A DNA stretch of 64,000 bases from Clostridium formicaceticum (GTDB taxonomy: Bacteria > Bacillota > Clostridia > Peptostreptococcales > Natronincolaceae): contig NZ_CP017603.1 in the NCBI RefSeq assembly GCF_001854185.1, positions 2,666,001 to 2,730,000 of the forward strand, read 5' to 3'. The position numbers and the translations under genes are program-made. How positions within the stretch are numbered: the stretch's first letter is position 1; each line of letters begins with the position of its first letter. This document shows, one piece after another, positions 1 to 9,706 of this stretch. The notes beneath the pieces are model-generated. The model saw only the letters and a program-made list of their open reading frames with translations, had not been told where the DNA came from and ran no database searches.

Positions 1-63
1 TAACTTATGGAAGGAATTAGAATAATTTTTGCAAAATTTTTTGAAAAATCTCATATAAAAATA

Positions 64-92
64 TTGACAATACAATCACAGTATGATAAATT
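64..92 (+). promoter_or_regulatory. Candidate promoter of the sulfur operon
   Basis: A perfect TTGACA (64-69) is followed after 17 bases by TAAATT (87-92), a 4-of-6 match to the -10 consensus. It lies about 60 bases before the first gene and is the only good sigma-A-like signal there. Confidence 0.45.
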
Positions 93-109
93 CTAAAAAA
101 GAAAATCTG

Positions 110-126
110 TATTTCCGATAGGAATA
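110..126. promoter_or_regulatory. Short inverted repeat, possible operator
   Basis: TTCC-GATA-GGAA (113-124) sits just downstream of the predicted -10 and before the first ribosome binding site. A repressor bound here could block the sulfur operon. Rrf2-family cysteine regulators such as CymR use sites containing GGAAT, but that assignment is a guess from location and a few bases. Confidence 0.25.
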
Positions 127-153
127 GTAAAGATTGAACTTGGGGGGCTAGAA

Positions 154-369
154 ATGAAAATTAAAATGAATGGTGAAGAAAAACAACTGGAAAAAGAAAT
201 GAATATATTGGAATTCTTAGCAGTTCAACAGGTAGAGATGCCGGAGATGGTTTCAGTAGAATTAAATGGAGAGATAATAGATCGGGATGATTTTGAAAAT
301 ACCTTCATCAAAGAAGATGATGTGATAGAGCTTTTATACTTTATGGGGGGTGGAGGCTTTGGATTTTAA
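154..369 (+). CDS. ThiS/MoaD-like sulfur carrier protein with extended C-terminus
   Basis: This is a 71-residue ubiquitin-fold sulfur carrier. Such proteins are adenylated at a C-terminal Gly-Gly by an E1 enzyme and converted to a thiocarboxylate that donates sulfur. Here four glycines (65-68) are followed by Phe-Gly-Phe, so the di-glycine is not terminal and must be exposed by proteolysis. The E1 and a JAMM protease follow directly, and sulfite reductase and cysteine synthase come next, so the role is probably cysteine (or homocysteine) synthesis, as with mycobacterial CysO or Wolinella HcyS, not thiamine synthesis. A G-rich ribosome binding site at 141-147 supports the ATG. The family and tail are seen; the pathway is inferred. 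Confidence 0.85.
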   Translation: MKIKMNGEEKQLEKEMNILEFLAVQQVEMPEMVSVELNGEIIDRDDFENTFIKEDDVIELLYFMGGGGFGF

Positions 370-1174
370 CGATCAACAGATAGAAAGGTATTCAAGACAT
401 ATCATTTTATCGGAAGTAGGTGTGGAAGGTCAGCAAAAACTGTTGGATGGGAAGGTACTTGTGATAGGAACTGGAGGCTTAGGGGCTCCCGCCGCTATGT
501 TTTTAGCAGCAGCAGGGATCGGTACCATAGGTTTAGTAGATGCTGATCGAGTAGACCTATCCAACTTGCAAAGACAAATTATCCATCAAACAAAAGATGT
601 TGGTAAATTAAAGGTGGTATCCGGCAAGGAAACGATTAATGAAATGAATCCAGATGTAAAGGTCATTACTTATGATACTTTTGCAAACACTTCAAACATC
701 TTGGATATTATCAACGACCAAGATTACGACTTTATCATTGATGGGACGGATAATTTTGCCGCTAAATTTTTAATAAACGATGCCTGTGTTCTTGCAAAAA
801 AGCCTTTTTCCCATGCTGGCATTATAAGATTTAGCGGACAGTTGACCACCTATATTCCAGACAACAATACCCCTTGTTATCGATGTATATTTAAAGAACC
901 GCCACCAGAAGGTGCTGTCCCTACCTGTAGCCAAGCTGGCGTGCTAGGGGTGATGGGAGGGGTGATTGGTACACTTCAGGCGACAGAAGCTATTAAATAC
1001 ATCTTAGGAATTGGAGAAAATTTAGCTGGATATCTATTAACCTACGATGCTGTCACAATGGAATTTAGAAAGATAAAAATAAGACATAATGCTAAATGTG
1101 GGGTATGTGGTAGCACACCTACAATAAAAGAGTTGACAGATACACATTATAAACCACCTGTTTGTGGAATATAA
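350..1174 (+). CDS. ThiF/MoeB-like E1 adenylyltransferase for the sulfur carrier
   Basis: E1-like enzyme that adenylates the carrier C-terminus with ATP, probably followed by sulfur transfer. The ATP-binding loop VIGTGGLG is at about 38-45. A structural zinc site is formed by C176, C179, C250 and C253. C193 in the PTCSQAG motif is the expected catalytic or sulfur-relay cysteine. No C-terminal rhodanese domain is present (274 residues, as in short ThiF/MoeB). The likely GTG start overlaps the carrier gene by 20 bases, so the two are probably translationally coupled; a TTG at 359 is possible but too close to its GGAGG. The adjacent carrier is the obvious partner. Confidence 0.88.
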   Translation: MEALDFNDQQIERYSRHIILSEVGVEGQQKLLDGKVLVIGTGGLGAPAAMFLAAAGIGTIGLVDADRVDLSNLQRQIIHQTKDVGKLKVVSGKETINEMNPDVKVITYDTFANTSNILDIINDQDYDFIIDGTDNFAAKFLINDACVLAKKPFSHAGIIRFSGQLTTYIPDNNTPCYRCIFKEPPPEGAVPTCSQAGVLGVMGGVIGTLQATEAIKYILGIGENLAGYLLTYDAVTMEFRKIKIRHNAKCGVCGSTPTIKELTDTHYKPPVCGI

Positions 1175-1189
1175 ATTAGCGGTGATATA

Positions 1190-1245
1190 GGGACAGTTGG
1201 AATGTTTCTAGCGGAAGACCGAAGGGAAAACGATGGAACTGTCCC
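1190..1245. repeat. Palindromic repeat between E1 and JAMM genes
   Basis: GGGACAGTT (1190-1198) pairs with AACTGTCCC (1237-1245) around a 38-base loop. There is no T-tract, so it is unlikely to be a simple terminator. It resembles dispersed REP-like hairpins of clostridial intergenic regions; a related GGGGACGG start occurs near 10,612. Confidence 0.5.
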
Positions 1246-1287
1246 CGTGGCGTAGCAGGTCTAAACAGCTTAAAGAGGTGATAGCTA

Positions 1288-1701
1288 GTGATCATAAAAA
1301 TATCGAAAGAAGATTACAACAAAATGATAAAACAAGCAGAAAAAGAATTTCCACTAGAATGTTGTGGACTCTTGGCAGGCATAAAAACAGAGGATGAAAT
1401 TTTTATAAAAAAAATCTATCCACTTACCAATATAGATCAAAGCAGTGAGCACTTTACTATGGACCCTAAGGAACAGTTTGCTGCTATAAAACAGATGAGG
1501 ACAGATGGCTATATATTGGTGGGAAATTATCACTCTCATCCCTATACACCTTCTAGACCATCAGAGGAAGATAAACGCTTGGCTTATGATGGTAATATAC
1601 TTTATGGCATACTATCTTTGCAAGACCAAGAGCCGGTACTTAATTTCTTTAAAATTATAGAGAATGCATTGGTAAAAAAACTTAAATGGCAGTTTGCTTA
1701 A
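1288..1701 (+). CDS. JAMM/Mov34 metalloprotease of the sulfur-carrier pathway
   Basis: 137-residue zinc protease with an intact JAMM motif: E24, then H82-S-H84, seven residues, S92 and D95. Relatives are mycobacterial Mec, which cuts cysteine off the carrier CysO, and Wolinella HcyD, which trims the carrier tail to expose Gly-Gly. Both activities make sense here, because the neighbouring carrier has a three-residue tail and the cluster ends in cysteine synthesis. The GTG start has AGAGGTG seven bases upstream. The gene follows a 113-base gap holding a palindrome and slightly precedes the reductase gene. Substrate choice is inferred. Confidence 0.85.
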   Translation: MIIKISKEDYNKMIKQAEKEFPLECCGLLAGIKTEDEIFIKKIYPLTNIDQSSEHFTMDPKEQFAAIKQMRTDGYILVGNYHSHPYTPSRPSEEDKRLAYDGNILYGILSLQDQEPVLNFFKIIENALVKKLKWQFA

Positions 1702-1723
1702 ACGATTAAAAGGGGGAAGTACG

Positions 1724-4018
1724 ATGATAAAAATACCTCAGCAAGTCATAGAGGAAGAAAAAAGTTATAGAAATAAAGTAGAAGATTTGAAAAAAGGCAT
1801 CATCGAGGCGGAGAGGTTTAAACCCTATAGAGTTTCTATGGGAATCTATGAACAAAGGGATAATGACACCTATATGATTAGAACAAGAATTCCATCAGGT
1901 GTAATCACGCTAGAACAGTTTAAAAAAATCAGCGAATTGGCCAAAAAGTATTCCCATGGATTTATTCATTTTACAACGAGACAGGATATTCAATTTCATA
2001 AGGTTACATTAGATGATACAGTAGACATCATGGAGGGGCTTTTAGAAGCAGACATTGTTACTAGAGGAACAGGAGGAAATACCGCAAGAAATGTAGGTTG
2101 TTCTCCCTTGTCTGGTGTATCTCAAGAAGATGTATTTGATGTTACTCCCTATGCCTTAGCTACAACTGAATATGCCCTTAAGGACCCTACTATGCTGAAC
2201 CTTCCTAGAAAATATAAGATGGCTTATTCAAGCTCTCCAGAGGATACAGGGAATGCAACCATTGCTGACTTAGGTTTTATTGCAAAAATAAAAGACGGTG
2301 AAAAAGGCTTTGAGGTATATGGTGCAGGTGGGCTAGGAGGTAGTCCTAATGTGGCTATCAAGTTAGAGGATTTTATTCCTGCTTCAGAAGTACTATACCA
2401 TGTGCAAGCTATGAAGGAACTTTTTGAAAATGAAGGCGATCGAACCAATAAGCATAAGGCCCGTATAAGATATATACTGAAGCGATTAGGAGAAGAAGGA
2501 TTTAAAGCGAAATATCAGGAGGTACTACAAAAAATTAAAAAAGAGAGAAGCATAGAGGTCTTTTTTAATACGCAAATTCCGACTAAACAGATAGGTAAAC
2601 GCGAAGAGATTTCTCACCCTCTGCTACTTGAGCAAAAGAATAAGGGATACTACGCCTTATATGTACATGCTGAAAACGGCAATCTAAGGGCCGAGGATCT
2701 GGATAAAGTGATTAACTTTATACATGGTCTAAATTACGAAGCTTCCATAAGACTAACCACCACACAAGGTTTTTTTGTAAGAGATTTAACAGGAGATGAT
2801 GCAAAAAAACTATTGGATATTATAAGCAGCTTTACTTCTCCTTTTCCTATTGATAATTCTGTTGCCTGTGCTGGTGCTGCCACTTGTAAGTTAGGTTTAT
2901 GTTTATCACAAAATCTTTTATCAGTCATCAAAAACAGATTTTTGAAGGCTGATGAAACGATAAAAATACAACTTCCAAGAATTTTTATTTCAGGTTGTCA
3001 AAATTCCTGTGGACAACATCAAAAAGGAGAAATCGGTTTATACGGTAAAGCCAAAAGGGTAGCTGACGGATTAGTGCCTATGTATGCTGTGTTGTTTGGC
3101 GGGGCTGTGGGTGTAGGAAAAGCTGTTTTAGGTAAGGGTTATGGTATGATACCAGCCCAAAAGATTCCAGATTTTTTATATGAATTAGCTAACCTAAAGA
3201 AAGAATCCGGGATAGAAGAGATTACAGTCTTTGTAAAAAAAGAAAAAGAGGCAGTAGATAAACTGATAGAAGATTTTTCTAGCATAGAGCCTGAAGCTGA
3301 AAATTCTAAACTATATTATGACTTTGGCGCAGAGGAAAAGTTCTCTCTTAAGGGTAGAGGACCAGGAGAGTGCAGTGCGGGGGTTTTAGATGTGATTCAG
3401 CTAGATATTTCCAATGCGGAAGGATCTATCAAAGAATTTGAAAAGACAAAGGCATCTATCAAATTGTATGATGCCAGTGTTTCAGCAGCGAGGGCTCTTT
3501 TGATATTGAAGGGCATAGATACCACCAAAGACAGACTGATTCTTAAAGAATTCTCTGCTCATTTTATAGATGGAGGCTATGTAAAAGAAAGTATAAAAAA
3601 TCTTATCGAGGACCTTTTAGACTATAAACTTGGGGATTTAGACAGTTTAGAGAAGCATTATGAAGAAGTGAAGTATTTACTCCATAGGGTTAGCCAAATG
3701 TATGCATCCCTAAATCCAAAGTTAGAAATTACGTTGGCTAAGGAACAGGAAATTGAAGACGCAGAAGACGAAATCAAGGTGACAGAGGATAGCTCTTTAA
3801 AGATTATAGACTTAAAAGGTGTAAAGTGCCCCATAAATTTTGTGAAGGCAAAGGTAGAGATAGCGAAAATTTCATCCAACGAAATTATAGGATTTTATTT
3901 AGATAATGGGGAGCCTATAGCAAATGTTCCTAAAAGCCTTGCTGGGGAAGGACATGAAATTATAAAAATTGATGATAAGTACGAAGGGTATAATCTGCTT
4001 ATTGTCAAGAAAAAGTAG
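1724..4018 (+). CDS. Siroheme sulfite reductase fused to a TusA-like domain
   Basis: 764-residue enzyme predicted to reduce sulfite to sulfide. It has the duplicated nitrite/sulfite reductase layout: a ferredoxin-like half domain at about 35-100, the siroheme-binding region from about 115, a second half domain near 310-370, and the 4Fe-4S/siroheme cysteines C382-x5-C388 and C425-x3-C429. A helical linker (about 540-690) leads to a C-terminal TusA/SirA-like domain (about 690-764) with C702 in a CPIN motif instead of the usual CPxP. The fusion could hand reduced sulfur directly to a persulfide carrier. The ATG at 1724 has AGGGGGAAG upstream, better than a TTG 30 bases earlier. No reductant-binding domain is visible, so the electron donor is unknown. 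Confidence 0.88.
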   Translation: MIKIPQQVIEEEKSYRNKVEDLKKGIIEAERFKPYRVSMGIYEQRDNDTYMIRTRIPSGVITLEQFKKISELAKKYSHGFIHFTTRQDIQFHKVTLDDTVDIMEGLLEADIVTRGTGGNTARNVGCSPLSGVSQEDVFDVTPYALATTEYALKDPTMLNLPRKYKMAYSSSPEDTGNATIADLGFIAKIKDGEKGFEVYGAGGLGGSPNVAIKLEDFIPASEVLYHVQAMKELFENEGDRTNKHKARIRYILKRLGEEGFKAKYQEVLQKIKKERSIEVFFNTQIPTKQIGKREEISHPLLLEQKNKGYYALYVHAENGNLRAEDLDKVINFIHGLNYEASIRLTTTQGFFVRDLTGDDAKKLLDIISSFTSPFPIDNSVACAGAATCKLGLCLSQNLLSVIKNRFLKADETIKIQLPRIFISGCQNSCGQHQKGEIGLYGKAKRVADGLVPMYAVLFGGAVGVGKAVLGKGYGMIPAQKIPDFLYELANLKKESGIEEITVFVKKEKEAVDKLIEDFSSIEPEAENSKLYYDFGAEEKFSLKGRGPGECSAGVLDVIQLDISNAEGSIKEFEKTKASIKLYDASVSAARALLILKGIDTTKDRLILKEFSAHFIDGGYVKESIKNLIEDLLDYKLGDLDSLEKHYEEVKYLLHRVSQMYASLNPKLEITLAKEQEIEDAEDEIKVTEDSSLKIIDLKGVKCPINFVKAKVEIAKISSNEIIGFYLDNGEPIANVPKSLAGEGHEIIKIDDKYEGYNLLIVKKK

Positions 4019-4032
4019 AGGAGATTTTTAAA

Positions 4033-4947
4033 ATGCTTTATGATAATATTCTTCAAACCATAGGAAATACACCCATAGTGAAGTTGAATAACATGGCAGA
4101 GGATGGTGCTGCAGCGGTTTATTTAAAGTTGGAAATGTTTAACCCTGGAGGCTCTGTAAAAGATAGGATCGCCTTGAACATGATTGAAGATGCTGAAGAA
4201 AAGGGCTTGTTAAAATCAGGCGACACGATTATAGAGCCTACCAGCGGTAATACGGGTATAGGTCTTGCACTTACAGCTGCCACCAAGGGATATCATTTGA
4301 TTCTTACGATGCCAGAATCTATGTCATTAGAAAGAAGAAAATTATTGCAGGCATACGGAGCAGAAATTATATTAACAAAAGCACCTTTAGGGATGAAGGG
4401 AGCGATTGAAAAGGCCATGGAATTGGTGGAAGAGAAGGGTTATCTTATGCTGCAGCAGTTTGAAAATCCAGCCAACCCAGAGGCCCATAGAAAAACAACT
4501 TCTCAGGAAATATTGAAGGATTTTGGTCAGAACTTACATGCATTTGTAGCAGGGATTGGTACTGGTGGTACGATAACAGGTGTAGGAGAAATTCTTAAGG
4601 AAAACATTAACGATTTAAGAATCATTGGTGTTGAGCCAGAGGACTCAGCTGTACTATCAGGTGGGAAAGCAGGTCCCCATATGCTTCAGGGGATTGGTGC
4701 TGGATTTATCCCCAAAACTTTAAATGTGAAAGTGTATGATGAAATCGTAAAAGTCAGCAACCAAGCAGCCTTTGAAACTGCTAAAAAACTTGGTAAAAAA
4801 GAAGGTATTTTGGCTGGTATTTCCGCAGGAGCCAACCTCTATGCTGCCCTTCAGGTAGCAAAAGAATTAGGAAAGGGGAAAAAAGTACTAACGGTTATTC
4901 CAGATACTGGAGAACGTTATTTGTCTACTACATTATTTCATGATTAA
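4033..4947 (+). CDS. cysK: Cysteine synthase (O-acetylserine sulfhydrylase family)
   Basis: 304-residue PLP enzyme making cysteine from an activated serine and a sulfur donor. The PLP lysine is K43 in SVKDR; the substrate loop TSGNTG is at 70-75; the phosphate-binding loop GIGTGGT is at 174-180; AGISAG lies near the C-terminus. It begins 14 bases after the reductase gene. Co-transcription with a sulfur carrier suggests it may accept carrier thiocarboxylate, as CysM does in mycobacteria, or free sulfide. The sequence alone does not decide between CysK and CysM behaviour. Confidence 0.93.
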   Translation: MLYDNILQTIGNTPIVKLNNMAEDGAAAVYLKLEMFNPGGSVKDRIALNMIEDAEEKGLLKSGDTIIEPTSGNTGIGLALTAATKGYHLILTMPESMSLERRKLLQAYGAEIILTKAPLGMKGAIEKAMELVEEKGYLMLQQFENPANPEAHRKTTSQEILKDFGQNLHAFVAGIGTGGTITGVGEILKENINDLRIIGVEPEDSAVLSGGKAGPHMLQGIGAGFIPKTLNVKVYDEIVKVSNQAAFETAKKLGKKEGILAGISAGANLYAALQVAKELGKGKKVLTVIPDTGERYLSTTLFHD

Positions 4948-5010
4948 GCATGAAGCTAAAAGTAAAATTGATCCATGGATTGCTCATGGACTGCTGAGGT
5001 AAGGAGGAAG

Positions 5011-5640
5011 ATGATGCACCCAATACATGTAGCGGAAAATACTTCTATAGAAGCAATACTGAGCTTTATTGAGGAAGAGACTGCAAAGTATCAAACAAAG
5101 TATATCGTCCTATCTTTTCACGAGGATGTAAGGGATATAGAAGGAAAAAGGATTGTTGAAATGATAAAGAAGCACTTCGATATCTTTGTCATATTAAGAT
5201 CAGCTATACCTAACCATCAACAGAATATAGAAGAATATTTTTCTTATGGGGTGCATGGCATCTATTTTGATAAACCTCTAGGGAGTTATTCCAAAGAAGA
5301 TATTGAACAAATGGTTTTTGCCACAGAACTATTTCCTAGAGGGTGGGTTTTTGCTAATGTACAAAACGATAAAACTAAGATAGAAGAACTGCTAGAGTTT
5401 AGTATCGTACCTGTACCCCTAAAGGAGGATGTTGAATGCGTGGAATTTATTAAATCTCATGAGAAGTTTAGTAGGATCTCAAGAAACTTAATCAAGTCAA
5501 TACCTTTACTAGATCAAAGGTGGGCTGAATATTCTCTAGCAGATAAAATAAAAATGAAAATGCTTTTAGAAACCTTAAACTTAAGGCAAAAACTTATGAT
5601 TAAGAGTATAGATGCGTCTTTTAATTCCAGTGGACTGTAG
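5011..5640 (+). CDS. Unknown protein in the sulfate assimilation operon
   Basis: 209-residue soluble protein that I do not recognise. It has no signal peptide, membrane segment or cysteine-rich site (one cysteine, in DVECVEF). Alternating hydrophobic strands (YIVLSF, IFVILRSA, GVHGIYF, RGWVFANV) and helices suggest an alpha/beta or TIM-barrel-like fold, followed by a helical C-terminus rich in Lys and Leu. The ATGATG at 5011 has AAGGAGGAAG just before it, better than an ATG at 4975. It sits between cysteine synthase and the transporter, nine bases from the latter, so a role in sulfur metabolism or its control is likely by context only. Confidence 0.7.
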   Translation: MMHPIHVAENTSIEAILSFIEEETAKYQTKYIVLSFHEDVRDIEGKRIVEMIKKHFDIFVILRSAIPNHQQNIEEYFSYGVHGIYFDKPLGSYSKEDIEQMVFATELFPRGWVFANVQNDKTKIEELLEFSIVPVPLKEDVECVEFIKSHEKFSRISRNLIKSIPLLDQRWAEYSLADKIKMKMLLETLNLRQKLMIKSIDASFNSSGL

Positions 5641-5649
5641 GAGGAAGTA

Positions 5650-7095
5650 TTGGTGAAGACCAGAACAAAGAGCAACTTTTATATAGATAGAAGACCACTA
5701 ATCACACTATTTTTAATAGAATACAAAAATGCAATTTTATTATTATTTTCCTTTATTGTATTTTTTATATTTATTTCAAATCATAACATTCCTCAGGACA
5801 TGTCCATCCAGGCATACCAGGCATTGGTGATATTTTTACTTGCAAACTTTTTATGGATAACAAACGTTATTCCCCTTGCTATTACAAGTCTCATGGTTAT
5901 GGGACTTTTAGCTACATTTAATGTATTGCCGAATGAACAAATATATTCTTTTTTTGGTAATAAGGCATTATTTTTTATTATAGGTGCATTTATTATATCT
6001 GCGGGAATTTCTACTTCTGGGTTGAATAAAAGAATTGCCTATTATTTTCTATCGAAGTTTGGAGACCAACCTCATAGGCTAACACTTTCAATTTTTCTAT
6101 TGTCTGGTTTTTTAGCTCATGTGATGCCGGCGCATGCAGTAGCAGCTATGCTTTTCCCTATATTGATGTCTATAAGTAAAAAATTAGAATTAGATAGCAA
6201 TTCTATATTAGGAAAATACATGTTTTTTGCATTGGCTTGGGGTAGTGTTTTAGGTGGTGTTGTCACTTTTTTAGGTGGTGCAAGGAATCCTCTTGCCATA
6301 GGTATCTTGGAGGAAGCTACCGGAGAAACAATCGGCTTTTTAGAATGGATGATTGCAGTGGCACCACCCATTTACTTAATGATGATCATCGTTTCTATCT
6401 ATCTTACAAAGAAAGTAAGTGCCTCAACAAGAGATACGGAAATTTTAAAAGATTTTTTCTCAGAAGCTGGAGAAAGAATGAGTAAAGTTCAACTAAAAGA
6501 GATCAAAGCATTAATCATATTAGTAGGGACAATTTATATGTGGATTTTTCAGAGTAAAAGATTTGAAATTGCTAATGTAGCCCTTATTAGCGCAGCCCTA
6601 TTCTTTGTACTCAATGTCATTGATTGGGAGGATGCAAAAAAAGAAATCAATTGGGGTGCAATCTTTATGTATGGTGGAGCAATTGCACTAGGAAAAGCCT
6701 TAGAAGAAACCGGACTACTAGAGTATATCAACCAAAACTATATTTCTACGATGAATTTTTCTACTTTAGGGTTTATACTGATTGTTTTTTCTATAAGTGT
6801 ATTTCTCACTGAAGGGGTTTCCAATGCAGCTGTTGTAGTAATTTTACTTCCAGTAGTGATAAAAACAACAACAGCACTAGGTCTTCCTGCTACTTTAGCA
6901 GTGTATTTAGTGGCAGTGCCTTCAGGATTAGCTTTTATGTTTCCTATGAGTTCACCACCTAATGCGATAGCATTTTCCTCTGGATATATAAAATCCAGTG
7001 ATACTCTTAAAATAGGTTTTGCTCTAAATATCCTATCTATAGCAGTGGTTACTGTATTTGCTTTAACTTACTGGCGTATAATTGGCGTTTATTAG
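5650..7095 (+). CDS. DASS/SLC13-family anion transporter, probably sulfate uptake
   Basis: 481-residue inner-membrane carrier with about 11-12 hydrophobic segments. DASS-family hallmarks are the two substrate/sodium-site repeats: GGARNPLAIG (about 213-222) in the first half, and EGVSNAAVVV plus SSPPNAIAFSSG in the second. Family members carry dicarboxylates, citrate or sulfate with sodium. The position between cysteine synthase and APS kinase points to sulfate. Start is TTG at 5650 or GTG at 5653; both fit the AGGAGG at 5639-5644. No other sulfate transporter is visible in the window. Confidence 0.82.
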   Translation: MVKTRTKSNFYIDRRPLITLFLIEYKNAILLLFSFIVFFIFISNHNIPQDMSIQAYQALVIFLLANFLWITNVIPLAITSLMVMGLLATFNVLPNEQIYSFFGNKALFFIIGAFIISAGISTSGLNKRIAYYFLSKFGDQPHRLTLSIFLLSGFLAHVMPAHAVAAMLFPILMSISKKLELDSNSILGKYMFFALAWGSVLGGVVTFLGGARNPLAIGILEEATGETIGFLEWMIAVAPPIYLMMIIVSIYLTKKVSASTRDTEILKDFFSEAGERMSKVQLKEIKALIILVGTIYMWIFQSKRFEIANVALISAALFFVLNVIDWEDAKKEINWGAIFMYGGAIALGKALEETGLLEYINQNYISTMNFSTLGFILIVFSISVFLTEGVSNAAVVVILLPVVIKTTTALGLPATLAVYLVAVPSGLAFMFPMSSPPNAIAFSSGYIKSSDTLKIGFALNILSIAVVTVFALTYWRIIGVY

Positions 7096-7104
7096 GAGGT
7101 TACA

Positions 7105-7719
7105 ATGATGCGTAATAATATTGTTTGGCACCATACCAATAAAAAAAAAGAAGACCGTGAGACTTTGCTAAAGCAAAAAGGTGCGGTACTTTGGTTTACT
7201 GGCTTATCTGGTTCAGGCAAATCTACAGTAGCCAATGCTGTAGAGAAAAAATTGTTTGAAGCTGGTAGAGCTACTTATTTGCTAGATGGTGATAATGTAA
7301 GGCATGGCTTAAACAAGGATTTAGGTTTCGATACAAAAGATCGTATCGAAAATATTAGAAGAATTGCAGAGGTAAGTAAACTCTTTGTAGATGCCGGGAT
7401 CATTACCCTTACTGCCTTCATTTCTCCCTTTATAGAGGATCGAAATCAGGTCAGAAGTCTACTGGGAGATAGATTTATAGAGATATTTGTTGATTGTTCC
7501 CTAGAAACCTGTGAAGGAAGAGATCCCAAGGGACTTTATAAAAAGGCTAGGGCTGGAGAAATAAAAGATTTTACTGGGATAGACTCTCCCTATCAGAAAC
7601 CCATTCATCCTGAAATTATTGTCGCTACAGATGTTGAAACAGTAGAGGAATGTAGGGATAAGATTATTAGATACCTAATTGTCAATGGTTTGATAAGGAG
7701 TGATGATCTTGAAGTTTGA
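7105..7719 (+). CDS. cysC: Adenylylsulfate (APS) kinase
   Basis: 204-residue P-loop kinase that phosphorylates APS to PAPS. Walker [10 protein letters not shown] is at 33-41, followed by the diagnostic [15 protein letters not shown], the FISPF segment and the [22 protein letters not shown] lid region. ATGATG start with AGGAGG ten bases upstream. Because this operon reduces APS directly through AprAB and has no PAPS reductase gene here, the PAPS may serve sulfation or another route, or the kinase may buffer APS. The stop overlaps the next gene. Confidence 0.95.
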   Translation: MMRNNIVWHHTNKKKEDRETLLKQKGAVLWFTGLSGSGKSTVANAVEKKLFEAGRATYLLDGDNVRHGLNKDLGFDTKDRIENIRRIAEVSKLFVDAGIITLTAFISPFIEDRNQVRSLLGDRFIEIFVDCSLETCEGRDPKGLYKKARAGEIKDFTGIDSPYQKPIHPEIIVATDVETVEECRDKIIRYLIVNGLIRSDDLEV

Positions 7720-9397
7720 TGTTGAAACCTTAGAAACCGATGTGCTGATCATCGGTGGGGGAACCGCTGGGTGTTTCAGTGCACTCACCCTCAGTGAAAA
7801 TTCTAATTTAAAAGTTCTCATTGTAGATAAGGCCAATATAAAGAGAAGTGGATGTTTAGCAGCAGGCGTCAATGCTATTAACGCCTATATTGGTGAAGGT
7901 GAGACGCCAGAATCCTTTGTAGACTATGTAAAGAGAGATGCAGAAGGTATTATACGAGAAGATTTGGTCTACAGCATAGCAAAGGGTTTAAATAACGCAA
8001 CAAAACGACTTGAAGATTTAGGGTTACCTATCTTAAAAGATGAGAATGGTCAGTATATACAAAGAGGAAAAAGAAGTATAAAGATTAACGGTGAAAACAT
8101 AAAGCCCCTTCTTGCAGCAGCGGTGACAAATCAAGAAAACATTACTGTTTTAAACAACGTGAATATTGTAGATTACTTGCTTAAAGATGATGCCGTTATT
8201 GGAGCCATAGGCTTTTCCTTAAAAGAAAACAAAATTTACGCAATCTACGCCACAAAGACCCTATGTGCAACAGGAGGAGCTTCAGGTCTATACAAACCAA
8301 ACAATCCTATCTTTTCTAGGCATAAGATGTGGTACAGTCCATTTAATACGGGAGCTGGATATGCTATGGGGATTAGAGCAGGCGCTGAAATGACCTCCTT
8401 CGAAATGAGATTTATCGCTTTACGATGTAAAGATACGATAGCCCCTACCGGCACCATTGCTCAAGGAATAAAAACGATACAGATCAACGGCAAAGGTGAA
8501 GAATATGTAGAGAAGTATGGAAAGCCTACAACCCCTATGAGGCTTTATGCTACGGTTATGGAGAACCTTAAAGGCAATGGTCCTTGTTTTTTAAAAACAA
8601 AGGGGATTTCAAAAAACCAGCAGGAAGAATTATTTAAGGCTTATTTAAATATGGCGCCAGCTCAGACATTGAAATGGCTAGAGAGCAATACTGGGCCATT
8701 TTATGAAAATGTTGAAATAGAAGGGACAGAACCCTATATTGTAGGAGGTCATACCGCCAGTGGTTATTGGGTAGATACTGATAGAAAAACTACTTTAAAG
8801 AATCTCTATGCAGTGGGGGATGTAGCTGGAGGAAGTCCTAAAAAATATGTAAGTGGGTGTCTTGTGGAAGGTGAAATAGCTGCAAACTCCATCATAAAGA
8901 CAATAGAAACCGAGAAAATTCTTAAGTTAGATCATCAAGACTTAAAGCAAAAAGTCCAATCTATCTCTTGCTATTTTGATAACGTTTCATCTCAGCATAA
9001 TATTGAAGAAATTGAAGTAGCTATGCAAAAAATCATGGATGAGTATGCTGGAGGGATATCTAAGGCCTATATGTATAACAAAGCAAAATTAGAGATCGCC
9101 GCCAAAGGTATTGAGGAGCTCTTGGATAGGATAAATACACTAAAGGCCAACAGTTTATATGATTTATTAGCTATATTTGAAATAATAGACCGCTTATATA
9201 TATGTAAAGTTCTGATCAAACACTTGGAAGCTAGAAAAGAAACCAGGTGGAGATGCTACCAAGAAAATACGGACTTTCCTAAGAAGGATGATGAAAACTG
9301 GATGAAGTATGTGAATTCAGTCTATAAAGATGGTGAGATAAAGATTCTATTTAGACAGTTAGTAGGGAGGGACAAAACTTATGAGCATACGAATTGA
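7709..9397 (+). CDS. aprA: Adenylylsulfate reductase alpha subunit (FAD)
   Basis: About 562-residue flavoprotein of the AprA/fumarate reductase family; it reduces APS to sulfite and AMP together with AprB. The FAD dinucleotide motif (IIGGGTAG) is near the N-terminus, and the C-terminal FAD motif [16 protein letters not shown] lies near residues 370-385. It is shorter than classical dissimilatory AprA, consistent with an assimilatory form. AAGGAG (7695-7700) best fits the TTG at 7709; ATG 7703 and GTG 7700 are too close to it. It overlaps cysC by 11 bases and aprB by 17 bases, indicating tight coupling. Confidence 0.9.
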   Translation: MKFDVETLETDVLIIGGGTAGCFSALTLSENSNLKVLIVDKANIKRSGCLAAGVNAINAYIGEGETPESFVDYVKRDAEGIIREDLVYSIAKGLNNATKRLEDLGLPILKDENGQYIQRGKRSIKINGENIKPLLAAAVTNQENITVLNNVNIVDYLLKDDAVIGAIGFSLKENKIYAIYATKTLCATGGASGLYKPNNPIFSRHKMWYSPFNTGAGYAMGIRAGAEMTSFEMRFIALRCKDTIAPTGTIAQGIKTIQINGKGEEYVEKYGKPTTPMRLYATVMENLKGNGPCFLKTKGISKNQQEELFKAYLNMAPAQTLKWLESNTGPFYENVEIEGTEPYIVGGHTASGYWVDTDRKTTLKNLYAVGDVAGGSPKKYVSGCLVEGEIAANSIIKTIETEKILKLDHQDLKQKVQSISCYFDNVSSQHNIEEIEVAMQKIMDEYAGGISKAYMYNKAKLEIAAKGIEELLDRINTLKANSLYDLLAIFEIIDRLYICKVLIKHLEARKETRWRCYQENTDFPKKDDENWMKYVNSVYKDGEIKILFRQLVGRDKTYEHTN

Positions 9398-9695
9398 TAA
9401 AAAGAAATGTATCTCATGTGGTAAGTGTTGTGATGTTTGTCCTGGAAACTTAATTGATAAAGATGAGAAAAATAAGGCGTTTATAAAATATCCACAGGAA
9501 TGTTGGGGGTGTACTGCTTGTCTAAAAGAGTGTTCCACAGAAGCCATTCACTATTATTTAGCAGCAGATATAGGTGGTAAAGGCGGTTATCTATACAGCA
9601 AAAACCATACTGGTGTCATGGCTTGGTATATCGTAAGCGCTGATGATAAAAAGTATCACATAAAAATCAATAAGAAAGATGCTAATGCGTATTAA
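9381..9695 (+). CDS. aprB: Adenylylsulfate reductase beta subunit (2x 4Fe-4S)
   Basis: 104-residue ferredoxin-like electron-transfer subunit for AprA. Two 4Fe-4S sets are visible: C10, C13, C16, C20-P, and C41, C44, C47, C51. The rest is a short basic tail, shorter than in sulfate reducers. ATG with GGGAGGG upstream, overlapping the end of aprA. Cytoplasmic; the physiological electron donor is not apparent. Confidence 0.92.
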   Translation: MSIRIDKKKCISCGKCCDVCPGNLIDKDEKNKAFIKYPQECWGCTACLKECSTEAIHYYLAADIGGKGGYLYSKNHTGVMAWYIVSADDKKYHIKINKKDANAY

Positions 9696-9706
9696 GGGGG
9701 ATGAAA

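Noticed and set aside
154-1174. Thiamine biosynthesis ThiS/ThiF pair
   Set aside because: No other thi gene is near, the carrier has a tail beyond Gly-Gly, and all neighbours belong to sulfate and cysteine metabolism.
1190-1245. Terminator splitting the sulfur operon
   Set aside because: The stem has a long loop and no T-tract, and the next gene follows with its own ribosome binding site and no promoter.
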